A DNA stretch of 64,000 nt, taken from positions 1 through 64,000 of the forward strand of contig JAKQNF010000012.1 of NCBI GenBank assembly GCA_029565935.1, written 5' to 3'. A program made the position numbers and the translations under genes. Under the pieces are notes generated by a model. That model was given only the letters and a program-made list of their open reading frames with translations, did not search any database and was not told the DNA's origin. Below, in pieces: positions 27,028 to 36,504 of the stretch; positions within the stretch are counted from its first letter, which is position 1, and every line of letters begins with the position of its first letter. The stretch comes from Bacillota bacterium. Lineage in GTDB: Bacteria; Bacillota; DTU025; MWDF01.

Positions 27028-28179
27028 TTATCGCATGGTTCTTTTTCCCGCCGCGCCGTTATTCCCCCCGTTGCTCCAGATAATCCTCTGCTCTGCCAGG
27101 AATTCCGCGAACCTCCCTTCCGCAAGGGAGGCCCTGAGCTTTTCCATGAACCTCATCATGAACCTTACGTTGTGCATCGTGGTCAACCTTATGCCGAGGA
27201 CCTCCCCTGCCTTGAGCAGGTGCCTCACGTACGCCCTCGAGAAGTTGCGGCATGCGTAGCAGTCGCAGCCCTCGTCGATAGGCGATTCGTCTTCTGCCGA
27301 GCCGGCGTCCCGGACGATGAACCGTCCTCTGTCGGTGAATATGGTGCCGTTCCTGGCTATCCTCGTTGGCAGGACGCAGTCGAACATGTCTATGCCCAGC
27401 GCCACGGCCTCGAGTATCGCATCGGGGCTTCCCACTCCCATAAGATATCTCGGCTTGTCCTCCGGAAGGGCAGGAGTAGTGTACGACAACACCCTGTACA
27501 TGTCGTCCTTGCTCTCGCCCACCGACAGGCCCCCTATCGCGTAGCCGTCGAAGCCCATCCCTACGAGCTCCTTGGCCATGCCAAGCCTGATGTCCTCGAA
27601 GCCGGCCCCTTGGACTATGCCGAAAAGCGCCTGGTCCTTCCTGTCGTGGGCGTCCTTGCACTTTCCCGCCCATATGGCCGACATCCTGGCCGATGCTTCC
27701 GCGTACTCGCGCGACGATCCGAACGGCATGCACTCGTCCAGGACCATGGCTATGTCCGATCCGAGGGAGTTTTGGATCTCCATTACCTTCTCGGGGCTGA
27801 AGAAATGCCTCGAACCGTCGATATGTGAGCTGAACCAGACGCCGTCCGCCTTGATCTTCCTGAGCCCCGAGAGGCTGAACACCTGGTAGCCGCCAGAATC
27901 CGTCAGGATGGCGCCGTCCCAGCCCATGAACTTGTGCAAGCCCCCCATGCGCTCGATCAGCGCGTGTCCAGGCCTCAGGTAAAGATGATACGTGTTTGCG
28001 AGTATGAGGCCCGCCCCTGCTTCCTTGACCTCGTCGGGCGTCATGGTCTTTACCGTCGCCTGTGTGCCAACCGGCATGAACACGGGCGTCGCTACAGACT
28101 TGTGCGCGGTCCTGAGCTCACCGAGCCGCGCATGGCTATCTTTATCCTTGGCTAAGATGCGGAAATCAATCGGTGACAA
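27028..28179 (-). CDS. tgt: Queuine tRNA-ribosyltransferase
   Basis: Tgt exchanges G34 for preQ1 in tRNAs with GUN anticodons, a step in queuosine synthesis. It has 383 residues. The preQ1 pocket is ILTDSGGYQVFSL (about 88-100), the nucleophile Asp lies in MFDCVLPTRIARNG, and the zinc ligands are CDCYAC with a later His (TTMHNVRF). The TTG at 28179 is preferred: GGGGAGG lies 5 bases upstream and the N-terminus then fits the family. The ATG at 28203, overlapping the queA stop (ATGA), is a real alternative. QueT, also linked to queuosine, is encoded near 40 kb. Confidence 0.95.
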   Translation of the reverse strand: MSPIDFRILAKDKDSHARLGELRTAHKSVATPVFMPVGTQATVKTMTPDEVKEAGAGLILANTYHLYLRPGHALIERMGGLHKFMGWDGAILTDSGGYQVFSLSGLRKIKADGVWFSSHIDGSRHFFSPEKVMEIQNSLGSDIAMVLDECMPFGSSREYAEASARMSAIWAGKCKDAHDRKDQALFGIVQGAGFEDIRLGMAKELVGMGFDGYAIGGLSVGESKDDMYRVLSYTTPALPEDKPRYLMGVGSPDAILEAVALGIDMFDCVLPTRIARNGTIFTDRGRFIVRDAGSAEDESPIDEGCDCYACRNFSRAYVRHLLKAGEVLGIRLTTMHNVRFMMRFMEKLRASLAEGRFAEFLAEQRIIWSNGGNNGAAGKRTMR

Positions 28180-28199
28180 AGCTACCTCCCCGCCAGCCT

Positions 28200-29216
28200 T
28201 CATATTATGAGCATGGCGTCGCCGAAGGAGAAGAACCTGTACTCCATGCTGACCGCCGTGCCGTATGCCGCAAGGGTGTTGTCAAGCCCGTGGAACGCGG
28301 CCACGAGCATTATCAGCGTAGATTTCGGCAGATGGAAGTTGGTGATCATCCCGTCGACCGCCTTGAAACGGTATCCCGGATATATGTAAGCCGCAGTCCA
28401 GCCTTCGGCGGCAACGATCCTGCCGTCCTCGTGCGCCACGGTCTCCAGCGTCCTGACCGAGGTCGTCCCTACGGCGATGACCCTTCCGCCCGAGGCCCTG
28501 GCCCTGTTGATCTTCTCGGCCTCCTGCTCGCTTATGCTGAACTTCTCCGAATGCATCCTGTGCTTGGTTATGTCGTCCTCGCTGACCTTGCCGAAAGTAC
28601 CGAGCCCCACATGAAGCGTGCACCATGCCGTATCGACGCCTATGGCGCCGATCCTGTCGATTAGCTCGCGGGTGAAATGCAGCCCCGCCGTAGGCGCGGC
28701 AGCCGATCCTACCACCCTGGAGTATATCGTCTGGTACCTCTCGGGATCGTCAGGATACTTCTTGATGTAAGGGGGCACGGGCATGTAACCTTCCGCGGCT
28801 ATGACCCCGTCCACGGATCCGTCGGCCTCGAGCGCGAGATACCTCTCTCCCGTAGGAGTGATACCCTCCACCTTGCACCTTATCTTGCCCGAGCAAAGCG
28901 GCACCACAGCGCCCGGTTTAAACTTCCTGCCCGGATGCACCCAAGCTTCCCAGACGTCGTCGTACATCCTCTTGAGCAGCAAGACTTCCGTCCTGCCCTC
29001 TCCGTACAGGCGCGCCGGGAGCACCCTGGTATCGTTTAGGACGAGCACGTCGCCCGCTCTCAAATACTCCGTGACATCCCTGAAATGCCTGTGTTCTATC
29101 CCTTTTGTGCCCCTTTTCAGCACCATGAGCCTCGAGGAATCGCGCGGTTGTGCCGGCGTCTGTGCTATCAGCTCCTGAGGAAGGGGATAGTCGAAGTCTT
29201 CAAGCCTTAGGTTCAA
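28200..29216 (-). CDS. queA: S-adenosylmethionine:tRNA ribosyltransferase-isomerase
   Basis: QueA transfers the ribosyl part of SAM to preQ1 in tRNA, forming epoxyqueuosine. The family start LEDFDYPLPQELIAQTPAQPRDSSRLMVL (about 4-32), GLHFT near 173 and GTTSVRTLE near 250 are present. Its 338 residues are typical. It overlaps era upstream and reaches tgt downstream, so tRNA queuosine genes are co-transcribed with era. Confidence 0.96.
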   Translation of the reverse strand: MNLRLEDFDYPLPQELIAQTPAQPRDSSRLMVLKRGTKGIEHRHFRDVTEYLRAGDVLVLNDTRVLPARLYGEGRTEVLLLKRMYDDVWEAWVHPGRKFKPGAVVPLCSGKIRCKVEGITPTGERYLALEADGSVDGVIAAEGYMPVPPYIKKYPDDPERYQTIYSRVVGSAAAPTAGLHFTRELIDRIGAIGVDTAWCTLHVGLGTFGKVSEDDITKHRMHSEKFSISEQEAEKINRARASGGRVIAVGTTSVRTLETVAHEDGRIVAAEGWTAAYIYPGYRFKAVDGMITNFHLPKSTLIMLVAAFHGLDNTLAAYGTAVSMEYRFFSFGDAMLII

Positions 29217-30136
29217 ACCTCTTCCCCTCCGTCATCGTAGCCGAGCTTGACCAGCTGTGCCGGGTCCTGTCTCCATTTGTTGCGCACCTTGACCCACAGC
29301 TGCAGGTTGACCTTGTTCCCGAGCAGCGATTCTATGTCCAGCCTCGCCTGGGTTCCGACCTCCTTGAGCATCGACCCTTTCGCGCCTATCACTATGCCCT
29401 TCTGGGATTCCCTTTCCACGTACACGACTGCCGATATGTCGATCATGTCCGCGCCCCTGTTCTGCATCGATTCGACTATGACCGCCGTGGAGTGCGGGAT
29501 CTCCTCCCTCGTGAGCCTGAATATCTTCTCCCTTATCAGCTCCGCCACGATGAACTCCTCCGGATGGTCGAGCTCCATGCCCTCAGGATAGAAGCGCGGT
29601 CCTTGTTGCATGACGGACGCGACCTGTCCTAACAGGTCTTCTATGCCGTCCCCCGTCTTCGCCGAGATGAGGAAATGCCTCGCGAAGCCAGCAAGGTCCG
29701 CGAAACGTGAGGTCACATCCTCGACCGCCGTACCTTCTACCATGTCCGACTTGTTCATCACGAGCCATACGTCGACTCCGGCCTTGACCAGCTCCTCCGA
29801 GACGAATACGTCCCCCTTGTGGCCGGACATGCTTGCGTCCACCACGAAAAGCACAAGATCTACGTCGCGCGCGGCCCTCCTGGCCTGGTCGTTCATCCTC
29901 TGTCCCAACAGATGCTTCGGTTTATGTATGCCGGGCGTGTCGATGAACACGACCTGCAGGCCCGGCCTGTTAAGTATGGCGGCGACCTTGTTCCTCGTGG
30001 TCTGCGGCTTGTCCGACGTGATTACTACTTTATGCCCCATCATGGCGTTGATGAGCGTCGACTTGCCCACGTTGGGCCTTCCGATTATCCCTACGAAACC
30101 TGAGCGGAACTGCTCAGGAGCCGTTCCAACGGACAT
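29213..30136 (-). CDS. era: GTPase Era
   Basis: Era binds the 3' end of 16S rRNA and assists 30S assembly. GTPase motifs are GRPNVGKST (about 18-26), DTPGIHKPKH, NKSDM and SAKTGDG. A C-terminal KH domain contains GIVIGAKGSMLKEVGTQAR (about 250-268). The 307 residues are normal. It follows cdd by one base and overlaps queA by 4. Confidence 0.97.
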   Translation of the reverse strand: MSVGTAPEQFRSGFVGIIGRPNVGKSTLINAMMGHKVVITSDKPQTTRNKVAAILNRPGLQVVFIDTPGIHKPKHLLGQRMNDQARRAARDVDLVLFVVDASMSGHKGDVFVSEELVKAGVDVWLVMNKSDMVEGTAVEDVTSRFADLAGFARHFLISAKTGDGIEDLLGQVASVMQQGPRFYPEGMELDHPEEFIVAELIREKIFRLTREEIPHSTAVIVESMQNRGADMIDISAVVYVERESQKGIVIGAKGSMLKEVGTQARLDIESLLGNKVNLQLWVKVRNKWRQDPAQLVKLGYDDGGEEV

Positions 30137-30137
30137 A

Positions 30138-30545
30138 TTAGTCCTCCTTGAGCCTCATGGGCCCGAAATGCCATGGCAGCATCTCATCCAATTTATGGTA
30201 TATCGCCCCGCCCTGCCCGTCCTCGAGCACGACTTCCATGCCGGGGCTGAACTCTACGAGCGTCTGCCTGCATTGCCCGCACGGCTCGGCAGGACCTGCG
30301 CCGTTGCCGCCGACGACGGCTATCGCTACGAAGTCCCTTACGCCCTCCGACACGGCTTTAAGCAGAGCCGTCCTTTCGGCGCATATGGTGCATCCGTATG
30401 CTGCGTTCTCCACGTTGCATCCCAGCCAGATACCGCCCTTGCGATCAAGCAACGCGGCTCCCACCTTGTATCCCGAATATGGGGCATAGGCGTTCTCCTT
30501 CGCCGTCCTTGCCAGCTCGAGCAATGCCTTGCGGTCGATTTTCAA
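30138..30545 (-). CDS. cdd: Cytidine deaminase
   Basis: Cdd deaminates cytidine and deoxycytidine in pyrimidine salvage. The zinc site is CNVENAAYGCTICAERTAL (about 44-62; HAE is replaced by CAE as in the tetrameric form) and PCGQCRQTLVEF (about 85-96). The TTG at 30545 has GAGAGG 8 bases upstream and gives the usual 135 residues; nine more codons are open upstream. The ybeY-cdd-era order is the one known from Bacillus, without dgkA. Confidence 0.95.
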   Translation of the reverse strand: MKIDRKALLELARTAKENAYAPYSGYKVGAALLDRKGGIWLGCNVENAAYGCTICAERTALLKAVSEGVRDFVAIAVVGGNGAGPAEPCGQCRQTLVEFSPGMEVVLEDGQGGAIYHKLDEMLPWHFGPMRLKED

Positions 30546-30604
30546 TTCTAACACCTCTCGATCAGAATCCAAAAGGCCCCCACGACGGCCTGACTCCTGT
30601 CCTT

Positions 30605-31078
30605 CTATCTGGTCATCCCCATGCCGGACAGTACGTCCTCCTCGGCGAGCCTCATCTCAGCCTTGTCCTTGTCGTCCTCGTGGTCGTAACCGAGCAGATG
30701 CAGAGCCCCATGGACCGAAAGGTACGCTACCTCCCTCTCAGTGGTGTGCCCGTACTCCTCGGCCTGCCTTTCAGCCGTCTCCAGGGATATCACGATGTCT
30801 CCCAGCAGGTTGACCATCTCGGGGTCCTCATCGTGCTCGTCGTCTTCGTCCAACGGGAACGACAAGACGTCCGTGTGCGTATCCTTACCCCTGTAGCGCA
30901 GGTTGAGCTTCCTTATGCCATCGTCGTCAGTGATGAGCACCGAAACTTCGTAGGCTCCGTCGGGCGCATATTTGCTAATGCATTTCCCAACGGCTTCCTC
31001 GACCAGCGATTCCGTCGCGCCCGCCTCGCCCATCAGCCCTTCGGGCTCATATGCGAACTCCACTATCACCTGGTGCAT
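30605..31078 (-). CDS. ybeY: Endoribonuclease YbeY (16S rRNA maturation)
   Basis: YbeY is a zinc-dependent RNase needed for 16S rRNA 3' end processing and 70S quality control. The metal motif HGALHLLGYDHEDD lies near residues 117-130, preceded by the family segment LNLRYRGKDTHTDVLSFPL. Its 157 residues are typical. It begins one base upstream of the end of the pgpH-type gene. Confidence 0.96.
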   Translation of the reverse strand: MHQVIVEFAYEPEGLMGEAGATESLVEEAVGKCISKYAPDGAYEVSVLITDDDGIRKLNLRYRGKDTHTDVLSFPLDEDDEHDEDPEMVNLLGDIVISLETAERQAEEYGHTTEREVAYLSVHGALHLLGYDHEDDKDKAEMRLAEEDVLSGMGMTR

Positions 31079-33220
31079 CTATTCGTTCCCCCTGGCATCC
31101 TTGCCGTCCGTCCCGTCCTTTAGAAGCTGTGCGGACTGGCTCGGATAAGCGATCCTCTCGTGCTTCACTCCCGATATCGTGTTCACGAAGCTCTCCTCGA
31201 TCTCCTTAAGGTCCTTTAACGTCAAAGGCGTCTCGTTGAGATCTCCCGCGTACAGCCTCTCCCTGATAAGGCTGTGTATGGATTCCCTTACCTTCTCTGG
31301 ATCGGCAGTGTTCACCGTCCTGATCTTCGCCTCGGTGATATCGGCGAGCATTATAAGGGCAGCTTCCGACGTCTGCGGACTTGGCCCCGGATAGCTGTAC
31401 TTCTCCGCGTCCTCCACCGAGCCGTACCTGCCCATGGCCTTGTGGTAGAAGTACCATACCTTCGAGCATCCGTGGTGCTGGGCAATTATGTCGATTATGC
31501 TGGCAGGCAGCCCATTCTCCCTGGCGAGTTGTATGCCGTAAGCCACGTGGTCTATTATTATCCCCGACGACACCTCCGGAGGAAGGTCGTCGTGCGGGTT
31601 CACCTTGTTTATCTGGTTCTCCACGAAGAAATCCGGTTGTTTCACCTTGCCGCAGTCATGGTAGAGGGCGGCGGCCCTAACCAGCAGCGGGTCGGCGCCT
31701 ACCGTAGAGGCAGCGGCCTCGGCCAGGTTGCCCACGATTATGCTGTGGTGGTACGTGCCGGGCGCTTCCATCATTATCCTTCTTAGGAGCTCATTGCCCG
31801 GATTCGAGACTTCGAGCAGCCTGAATGGGGATGAGAGGCCCATGGCGGCCTCTGCGAACGGCATGGTGCCAAGGCAAAGGACCGCGCTAAGAAGGCCGTT
31901 CGTCGCCGACGCCACCAATATTCCCGCTGTCGGCAGGTCCCCTGCCAGGGCGGAGACGGACGCTCCCGTCACCGCCGTGCCTGCGGCTATGTAGAGTGCG
32001 GCCCTCACCATGCTGAACCTGTCGGTCAGGTCCCTTGCCATGTTGATGCCCAGCACAACGCCCGTGAGCGGGCCTATCATCGACATGAGGGAGCCTTGGA
32101 ACATGAAGCAGTTGAAGACCGTGGTGGTGACCCCTGCGGCCATGGCCGTCCTCGAATCAACCATCAGCGTCAGGCTCATCGCGATGTATGCCACGGGCAC
32201 ATAGAGCGGCGCATAATCTCCCAGGAACCTGTAAGCGGCCCAGGACATGAAGACGCCGACCGTTATCAGCACGACGCTCAGCAGGAACTTCTTGTCGTTC
32301 CTGTAGCCTTCGTTCTTGGTCCAGCTCATGAAAACCGCGAACGTGCCGAGTACCATGGCGGCAAGCAGGCCGAGAGAAAGCCTGGCCCAGACCGGTTCCA
32401 TGCCCTTCAGCAGGCCTAGCGACTTCGTGAGGTTAAGATGCTGCTCAGTCACTATCTGGCCCTGTTTTACGATGACCGTGCCCTTTTGTATGTAGACCGA
32501 CTGTACGTTCGCTTCGGCCTCGTTAGCGCTCTTCTCCAAGGCGGCCATGTCCACCGCCGTATTGGGTTCTATAAGGGTGTTCGCGATGTCCGCGGCGCTT
32601 TTTGCGATCTCAGGGTCCAGGCCCAGCTGCGTCAGGCCTTGGTAGGTGAGCTTCTTCTCCTGAGCCAGAGTGGATTCGAGCACTTTCTTGTTCTTCAGGA
32701 CCGAGACGACGTATCTCTTTACAATGGACAGCTCTTCGCTGAACTGCTCGCTAGTAAGCTCTATGAGCCTCGACAGGGCCGGCTTGGGCATCGAAGGGAT
32801 CCCGGCTGCGGTCATGGCCTTTACGAGCTCGTCCAGCCTTGCCTGTATCCCCTTGCTAGTGTTGCCCCTGGCCTTCGATATCAGGCTGAATAGCGTGTCC
32901 ATCCTGCTTTCCGCTACTACCGACACGGTCTCGTTTATCCTCATGTACGCCGGATTTTCAGACGATGATAGCAGGAAGTTCTTCCTGGCCTCCTGTTTTA
33001 GGATGTCGGTGGCGGCCTTGTTGAGCACCGTCCTGTGGGCGATTACGTTCCTCATCGCAGGCTTGCCCAGCTCAAGCTTCACGGCAAGCGGGGTGATGTT
33101 CGTCGACAACATCAAGAAACAGAGGGCCCACGCAGCCAGGAGCACAGCAAGCTTGATCCACTTCGAGCTGGCACGCCTGGCAATCCTGGCCCTAGCCCTG
33201 CCTCTGCCATCGTTTTTCAT
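31079..33220 (-). CDS. pgpH: 7TM receptor with intracellular HD domain (PgpH-type c-di-AMP phosphodiesterase)
   Basis: The 713 residues follow the 7TMR-HD plan: one N-terminal helix (about 22-42), a large extracellular domain (about 50-285), seven membrane helices (about 285-480) and a cytosolic HD domain. Metal residues are seen in GTYHHSIIVGNLAE (about 494-507), LYHDCGKVKQPDFF (about 515-528), IIDHVAYG and IAQHHG. Listeria PgpH of this family degrades cyclic di-AMP, so the same role is likely here. It lies between phoH and ybeY, as in Bacillus (yqfF), and overlaps phoH by 4 bases. Confidence 0.95.
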   Translation of the reverse strand: MKNDGRGRARARIARRASSKWIKLAVLLAAWALCFLMLSTNITPLAVKLELGKPAMRNVIAHRTVLNKAATDILKQEARKNFLLSSSENPAYMRINETVSVVAESRMDTLFSLISKARGNTSKGIQARLDELVKAMTAAGIPSMPKPALSRLIELTSEQFSEELSIVKRYVVSVLKNKKVLESTLAQEKKLTYQGLTQLGLDPEIAKSAADIANTLIEPNTAVDMAALEKSANEAEANVQSVYIQKGTVIVKQGQIVTEQHLNLTKSLGLLKGMEPVWARLSLGLLAAMVLGTFAVFMSWTKNEGYRNDKKFLLSVVLITVGVFMSWAAYRFLGDYAPLYVPVAYIAMSLTLMVDSRTAMAAGVTTTVFNCFMFQGSLMSMIGPLTGVVLGINMARDLTDRFSMVRAALYIAAGTAVTGASVSALAGDLPTAGILVASATNGLLSAVLCLGTMPFAEAAMGLSSPFRLLEVSNPGNELLRRIMMEAPGTYHHSIIVGNLAEAAASTVGADPLLVRAAALYHDCGKVKQPDFFVENQINKVNPHDDLPPEVSSGIIIDHVAYGIQLARENGLPASIIDIIAQHHGCSKVWYFYHKAMGRYGSVEDAEKYSYPGPSPQTSEAALIMLADITEAKIRTVNTADPEKVRESIHSLIRERLYAGDLNETPLTLKDLKEIEESFVNTISGVKHERIAYPSQSAQLLKDGTDGKDARGNE

Positions 33221-34227
33221 CTGCTCTTCTCCGTTTCGTCCGACTGGAACAGGATGCCGTTCCTGTTGCCCTCGATCGCCTCGTAGGCCTTGATCACCCT
33301 CTGCACGAGCTCATGCCTTACGACATCCAGCTCGGTAAGGTATACGACGGCTATGCCCGATACGTCTTTCAAAATGGACGCGGCCTCCACCAATCCCGAG
33401 TCCTGCCCTTTTGGGAGGTCAATCTGCGTAACGTCCCCTGTGACCACCACCTTGGACGAGAAGCCCATCCTGGTGAGGAACATCTTCATCTGTTCCCTCG
33501 TCGTGTTCTGCGCCTCGTCCAGGATGATGAAGGCATCGTCCAGCGTCCTTCCCCTCATGTATGCCAAGGGGGCGATCTCCAGGGCGCCTTTGTCACGCAG
33601 CCTGTCGAACCCTTCGATGCCCATTATGTCCCAGAGCGCATCGTACAGCGGCCTAAGGTAGGGATCGACCTTCTCCTGGATGTCGCCTGGCAGGAAGCCA
33701 AGCTTCTCCCCGGCCTCCACTGCGGGCCTTGTGAGGATTATCCTGTTCACCTGCCTTGCCTTGTACGCCGCCACGGCCATCGCCACCGCAAGGTACGTCT
33801 TGCCGGTGCCAGCGGGGCCTATGCCGAAGGTCATACTGTTCCCCCTGATAGCGTCGATGTATACCTTCTGTCCCACAGTCCTCGGTTTTATCTGTTTGCC
33901 GCGGCTGGTGACTTGTATCACGTCGCTCAGCAACGCGGACAGGGTCATGGGGCTTCCCTGCCTGGCAAGGTCCAACGCATGCTTCGCGTCCCTTATGCTT
34001 ACCCTGTTGCCGGCCCTCACTACGCTCCTTATGTCCTCCAGCACGCTAAGGGCCAGGTCTACGCCTTCCTCATCGCCTTTGAGGACTATGTCCGCCCCCC
34101 TGGAGTTCGCGGCTATGGAAAGTTCCGCCTCCAGTAGCTTCAGTATCTCGTCGCCGGCCCCGTAGACCAACGATGCCTCACCGACGTCAAAAACGGTGAA
34201 ATTAGCCTCTTTCTCTATATCGCCCAT
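33217..34227 (-). CDS. phoH: PhoH family ATPase
   Basis: A cytosolic P-loop ATPase related to superfamily I helicases; in this family the C-terminal RecA-like domain binds ATP. Walker A GPAGTGKTYLAVA lies near residue 137 and FIILDEAQNTTREQMKMFLTR near 230. An N-terminal KH-like domain occupies about residues 10-100. Exact function is unknown; it is linked to RNA metabolism through its neighbours ybeY and era. The ATG at 34227 follows GGATGGAGG very closely, so the start is somewhat uncertain; the frame is open 23 codons further. Confidence 0.93.
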   Translation of the reverse strand: MGDIEKEANFTVFDVGEASLVYGAGDEILKLLEAELSIAANSRGADIVLKGDEEGVDLALSVLEDIRSVVRAGNRVSIRDAKHALDLARQGSPMTLSALLSDVIQVTSRGKQIKPRTVGQKVYIDAIRGNSMTFGIGPAGTGKTYLAVAMAVAAYKARQVNRIILTRPAVEAGEKLGFLPGDIQEKVDPYLRPLYDALWDIMGIEGFDRLRDKGALEIAPLAYMRGRTLDDAFIILDEAQNTTREQMKMFLTRMGFSSKVVVTGDVTQIDLPKGQDSGLVEAASILKDVSGIAVVYLTELDVVRHELVQRVIKAYEAIEGNRNGILFQSDETEKSR

Positions 34228-34261
34228 CCTCCATCCGTCGTGCTGTCTATAGTCCAAGCGC

Positions 34262-34292
34262 GCGCCCGACCGGCTTACGACCGGCCGGGCGC
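34262..34292 (-). other. Long GC-rich hairpin before phoH
   Basis: A 12-bp stem with one mismatch (GCGCCCGGCCGG against CCGGTCGGGCGC) encloses a 7-base loop. No T-run follows. It may act as a weak terminator or stabilising element within the long nfeD-to-tgt transcript. Confidence 0.5.
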
Positions 34293-34323
34293 ACACCTGA
34301 AGATTCCACGCCGCACCGCCCCA

Positions 34324-35124
34324 TCAATATGCCCTTCTGGTGCGAAAGCCCCTGATGGGCCTCTTGGCCAGCGGCCTTGTCATTATCTCCGCCCAGACTA
34401 TGGCGTCCGCCATCTCCTTCATGTTGATGCCGCCCACCAGGTCCACGTGCTCGGGCTCTCCTATTCCGGACAGGTACTTAAGATAAACTTCCAATCCTTC
34501 GCCTTCGAAGCTCTCTATCGGTTCCTTGGCCCATGTATCCAGGGTGTCGACCCCTTTTACTGTGCTGGAAGGCCATTCCATGCCTACGCCCTCCATGCTG
34601 ACGCCTTCCATGCCCCTTTCTAGGATCTCCTTCTGGAATGGGGTCAAAGCTTCGATGTTCTCCCTTACTAGGCCCTTCCATTCCTTAAGGCTCTCGGAGC
34701 TCGTGCCCGGCAAGCTCCCGCTGAGAGCTTCTTCCATCAACGGCCCCTCGCCTTCGGCGGGCTGTGCTTGCTCGGGTGCGGGTTCTTCGAACCTGGATTT
34801 GATCACCCTTTTGGCGACGGGCTGCGGCGTCCAGGCGGGTACGCCAGGGAACGGCCCCTGCGCAGGACCGGCGGCCGGGCCTTCAGCCTGCCCTTGGCCC
34901 TGTACCACCACTACCGTGCCATCGCCTTCCTGTCCGGCCTGCCCCTCCTCCAGGGTCTTCCTTATCTCTTCCAGCTTCCTCCTCACCGTCTCGGAATCGA
35001 AGCCCCTGCCCTTGCTCTTCGTTGCGCCCGTGACCGCCTTGACGATGCGGACGATCACCGACACGATGACCAAGAACCAGATGATCCCGAAGATCAGCGG
35101 TATGAGCTCGAACAGGTCAAACAT
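34324..35124 (-). CDS. Membrane-anchored protein of unknown function, low-complexity middle
   Basis: I do not recognise this 266-residue protein. One N-terminal helix (about 7-32, LIPLIFGIIWFLVIVSVIV) is followed by a basic stretch and a short helix (RRKLEEIRKTLEEG). A Gly/Gln/Pro/Ala-rich linker (about 65-130) leads to a more ordered C-terminal part (about 140-266) ending with AEIMTRPLAKRPIRGFRTRR. With no signal cleavage site, the soluble part is probably cytosolic. It takes the place of yqfB/yqfC/yqfD between floA and phoH. Its ribosome binding site lies in a short hairpin (35125-35139). Confidence 0.7.
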   Translation of the reverse strand: MFDLFELIPLIFGIIWFLVIVSVIVRIVKAVTGATKSKGRGFDSETVRRKLEEIRKTLEEGQAGQEGDGTVVVVQGQGQAEGPAAGPAQGPFPGVPAWTPQPVAKRVIKSRFEEPAPEQAQPAEGEGPLMEEALSGSLPGTSSESLKEWKGLVRENIEALTPFQKEILERGMEGVSMEGVGMEWPSSTVKGVDTLDTWAKEPIESFEGEGLEVYLKYLSGIGEPEHVDLVGGINMKEMADAIVWAEIMTRPLAKRPIRGFRTRRAY

Positions 35125-35139
35125 GGAGGGATCCCCTCC
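35125..35139 (-). promoter_or_regulatory. Hairpin containing the ribosome binding site
   Basis: GGAGGG and CCCTCC pair around a 3-base loop immediately before the ATG at 35124. The GGAGGG arm is the only good ribosome binding site, so its use may depend on upstream ribosomes or an RNA-binding factor. Confidence 0.4.
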
Positions 35140-35151
35140 TATACGTACACA

Positions 35152-36159
35152 TTACTTGCCGCCTTCTGGCGTTACTTCCTCGACCACAGGGGCCTTCTGG
35201 CCCACCTTGGCGATGCTCTCTCTCATCTGCGTGTCGGATTGGACGTTGAGAAGGTTGTAATAATCCATCACACCGAGGTTGCCCTCTTTAAGGGCCTGCG
35301 CCATGGCCTTGGGCACTTCGGCCTCCGCCTCCACGACCCTGGCCCTCATCTCCTGTACCCTGGCCTTCATCTCCTGCTCCACGGCAAGGGCCGCAAAGCG
35401 CCTCTCCGCCGCTTTCGCCTGGGCGATGTTCTTGTCGGCCTCGGCCTGGTCCATCTGCAGCCTCGCACCTATGTTCCTTCCGACGTCGACGTCTGCGATG
35501 TCGATCGAGAGTATCTCGAAAGCCGTCCCTATGTCCAGACCCTTCGACAGGACCGTCCTGGATATCATGTCAGGGTTCTCCAAGACCACCTTGTGGCTCT
35601 CGGCGGAACCGACCGTGGTAACTATGCCCTCGCCTACCCTGGCGATTACCGTGGCCTCTCCGGCGCCTCCAACCAACCGCTCGATGTTGGCGCGTACGGT
35701 GACCCTGGCTTTTGCCCTCAGTTCGATGCCGTCCTTCGCCACCGCTGCCACGACGGGGGTCTCTATGACTTTGGGGTTTACGCTCATCTGGACCGCCTCG
35801 AGGACGTTCCTGCCTGCCAGGTCGATCGCCGTGGCGCTTTCGAAGGTCAGGTTTATGTTGGCCCTCTGGGCCGCGATGAGCGCGTCGACCACGCGGTCCA
35901 CGTTGCCGCCTGCGAGGTGATGGGCTTCGAGCTTGTCCACGCTGACAGGTATGCCCGCTTTGACCGCCTTGATCATGGGCATGATTATCCTATACGGCGC
36001 GACCCTCCTAAGCCTCATCCCGACCAATGTGAACAACCCTACCTTCACGCCCGCCGCCAGGGCCGATATCCACAGCCCGACGGGTATGAAGTTCAACAAC
36101 AGGATGAGGAATATGAAGATTAGAACCGGCAGGAAGATCACAATGAAACTGATATCCAT
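35152..36159 (-). CDS. floA: Flotillin-like protein FloA
   Basis: FloA is a bacterial flotillin that organises fluid membrane domains. It has 335 residues. An N-terminal membrane hairpin (about 4-27, [21 protein letters not shown]) precedes a conserved stretch and a SPFH-type domain with segments such as [20 protein letters not shown] (about 192-211). A coiled-coil tail rich in Ala and Glu follows ([25 protein letters not shown] in part, about 240-285). It is followed in transcription by the unknown protein and preceded by two NfeD genes, the usual partners of flotillins. Confidence 0.95.
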   Translation of the reverse strand: MDISFIVIFLPVLIFIFLILLLNFIPVGLWISALAAGVKVGLFTLVGMRLRRVAPYRIIMPMIKAVKAGIPVSVDKLEAHHLAGGNVDRVVDALIAAQRANINLTFESATAIDLAGRNVLEAVQMSVNPKVIETPVVAAVAKDGIELRAKARVTVRANIERLVGGAGEATVIARVGEGIVTTVGSAESHKVVLENPDMISRTVLSKGLDIGTAFEILSIDIADVDVGRNIGARLQMDQAEADKNIAQAKAAERRFAALAVEQEMKARVQEMRARVVEAEAEVPKAMAQALKEGNLGVMDYYNLLNVQSDTQMRESIAKVGQKAPVVEEVTPEGGK

Positions 36160-36189
36160 ACGTACATACCTCCTTAAGCTTCGTCCGAG

Positions 36190-36504
36190 CTACCTTTTTA
36201 TGCGTACGAGCACCCTTTGGCCCAGATGGCCCATCACGACCACCTCGGTCCCCGGCTCTATGAACTCCCCTTCAGATATCGCCTCGTACGGTACCGACCC
36301 AACCTCTATCACACCTACGGGCCTTAAAGTCTTCGACACCACGGCGCTCGTTCCTTCCGCCGGCAGGGAGACTCCCGTACCGGCCTTCGCCGGATGGTCC
36401 GACCTGGCTGTGAGGAGAGAGCCCCTAACCGCGACCATGCCGAGCCATACAAGGGCGCCTACTGCGGCCAGAAGGATGATTAGGCCGGTCATCCCGCTAT
36501 CCAT
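36190..36504 (-). CDS. Short NfeD-like protein (OB-fold, membrane anchored)
   Basis: The 104 residues comprise one membrane helix (about 5-25) and a small OB-fold domain with GVSLPAEGTSAVVSKTLRPV, GEFIEPGTEVVVM and VLVRIKR. The same arrangement is found at the C-terminus of the neighbouring large NfeD (VFSTLRPVGTAYF...GEFLPPGTEVVVE), so the two OB domains are paralogous. Short NfeD proteins partner flotillins. It overlaps the large nfeD by 8 bases. Confidence 0.88.
   Translation of the reverse strand: MDSGMTGLIILLAAVGALVWLGMVAVRGSLLTARSDHPAKAGTGVSLPAEGTSAVVSKTLRPVGVIEVGSVPYEAISEGEFIEPGTEVVVMGHLGQRVLVRIKR

Noticed and set aside
34768-36123. Long plus-strand open frames opposite known genes (for example here, at 38295-40154 and at 5405-6592)
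   Set aside because: They lie exactly antisense to floA and its neighbour, mtaB/hit/queT, and rarA, have no ribosome binding sites or recognisable domains, and show compositions expected from the mirror frame of GC-rich genes.
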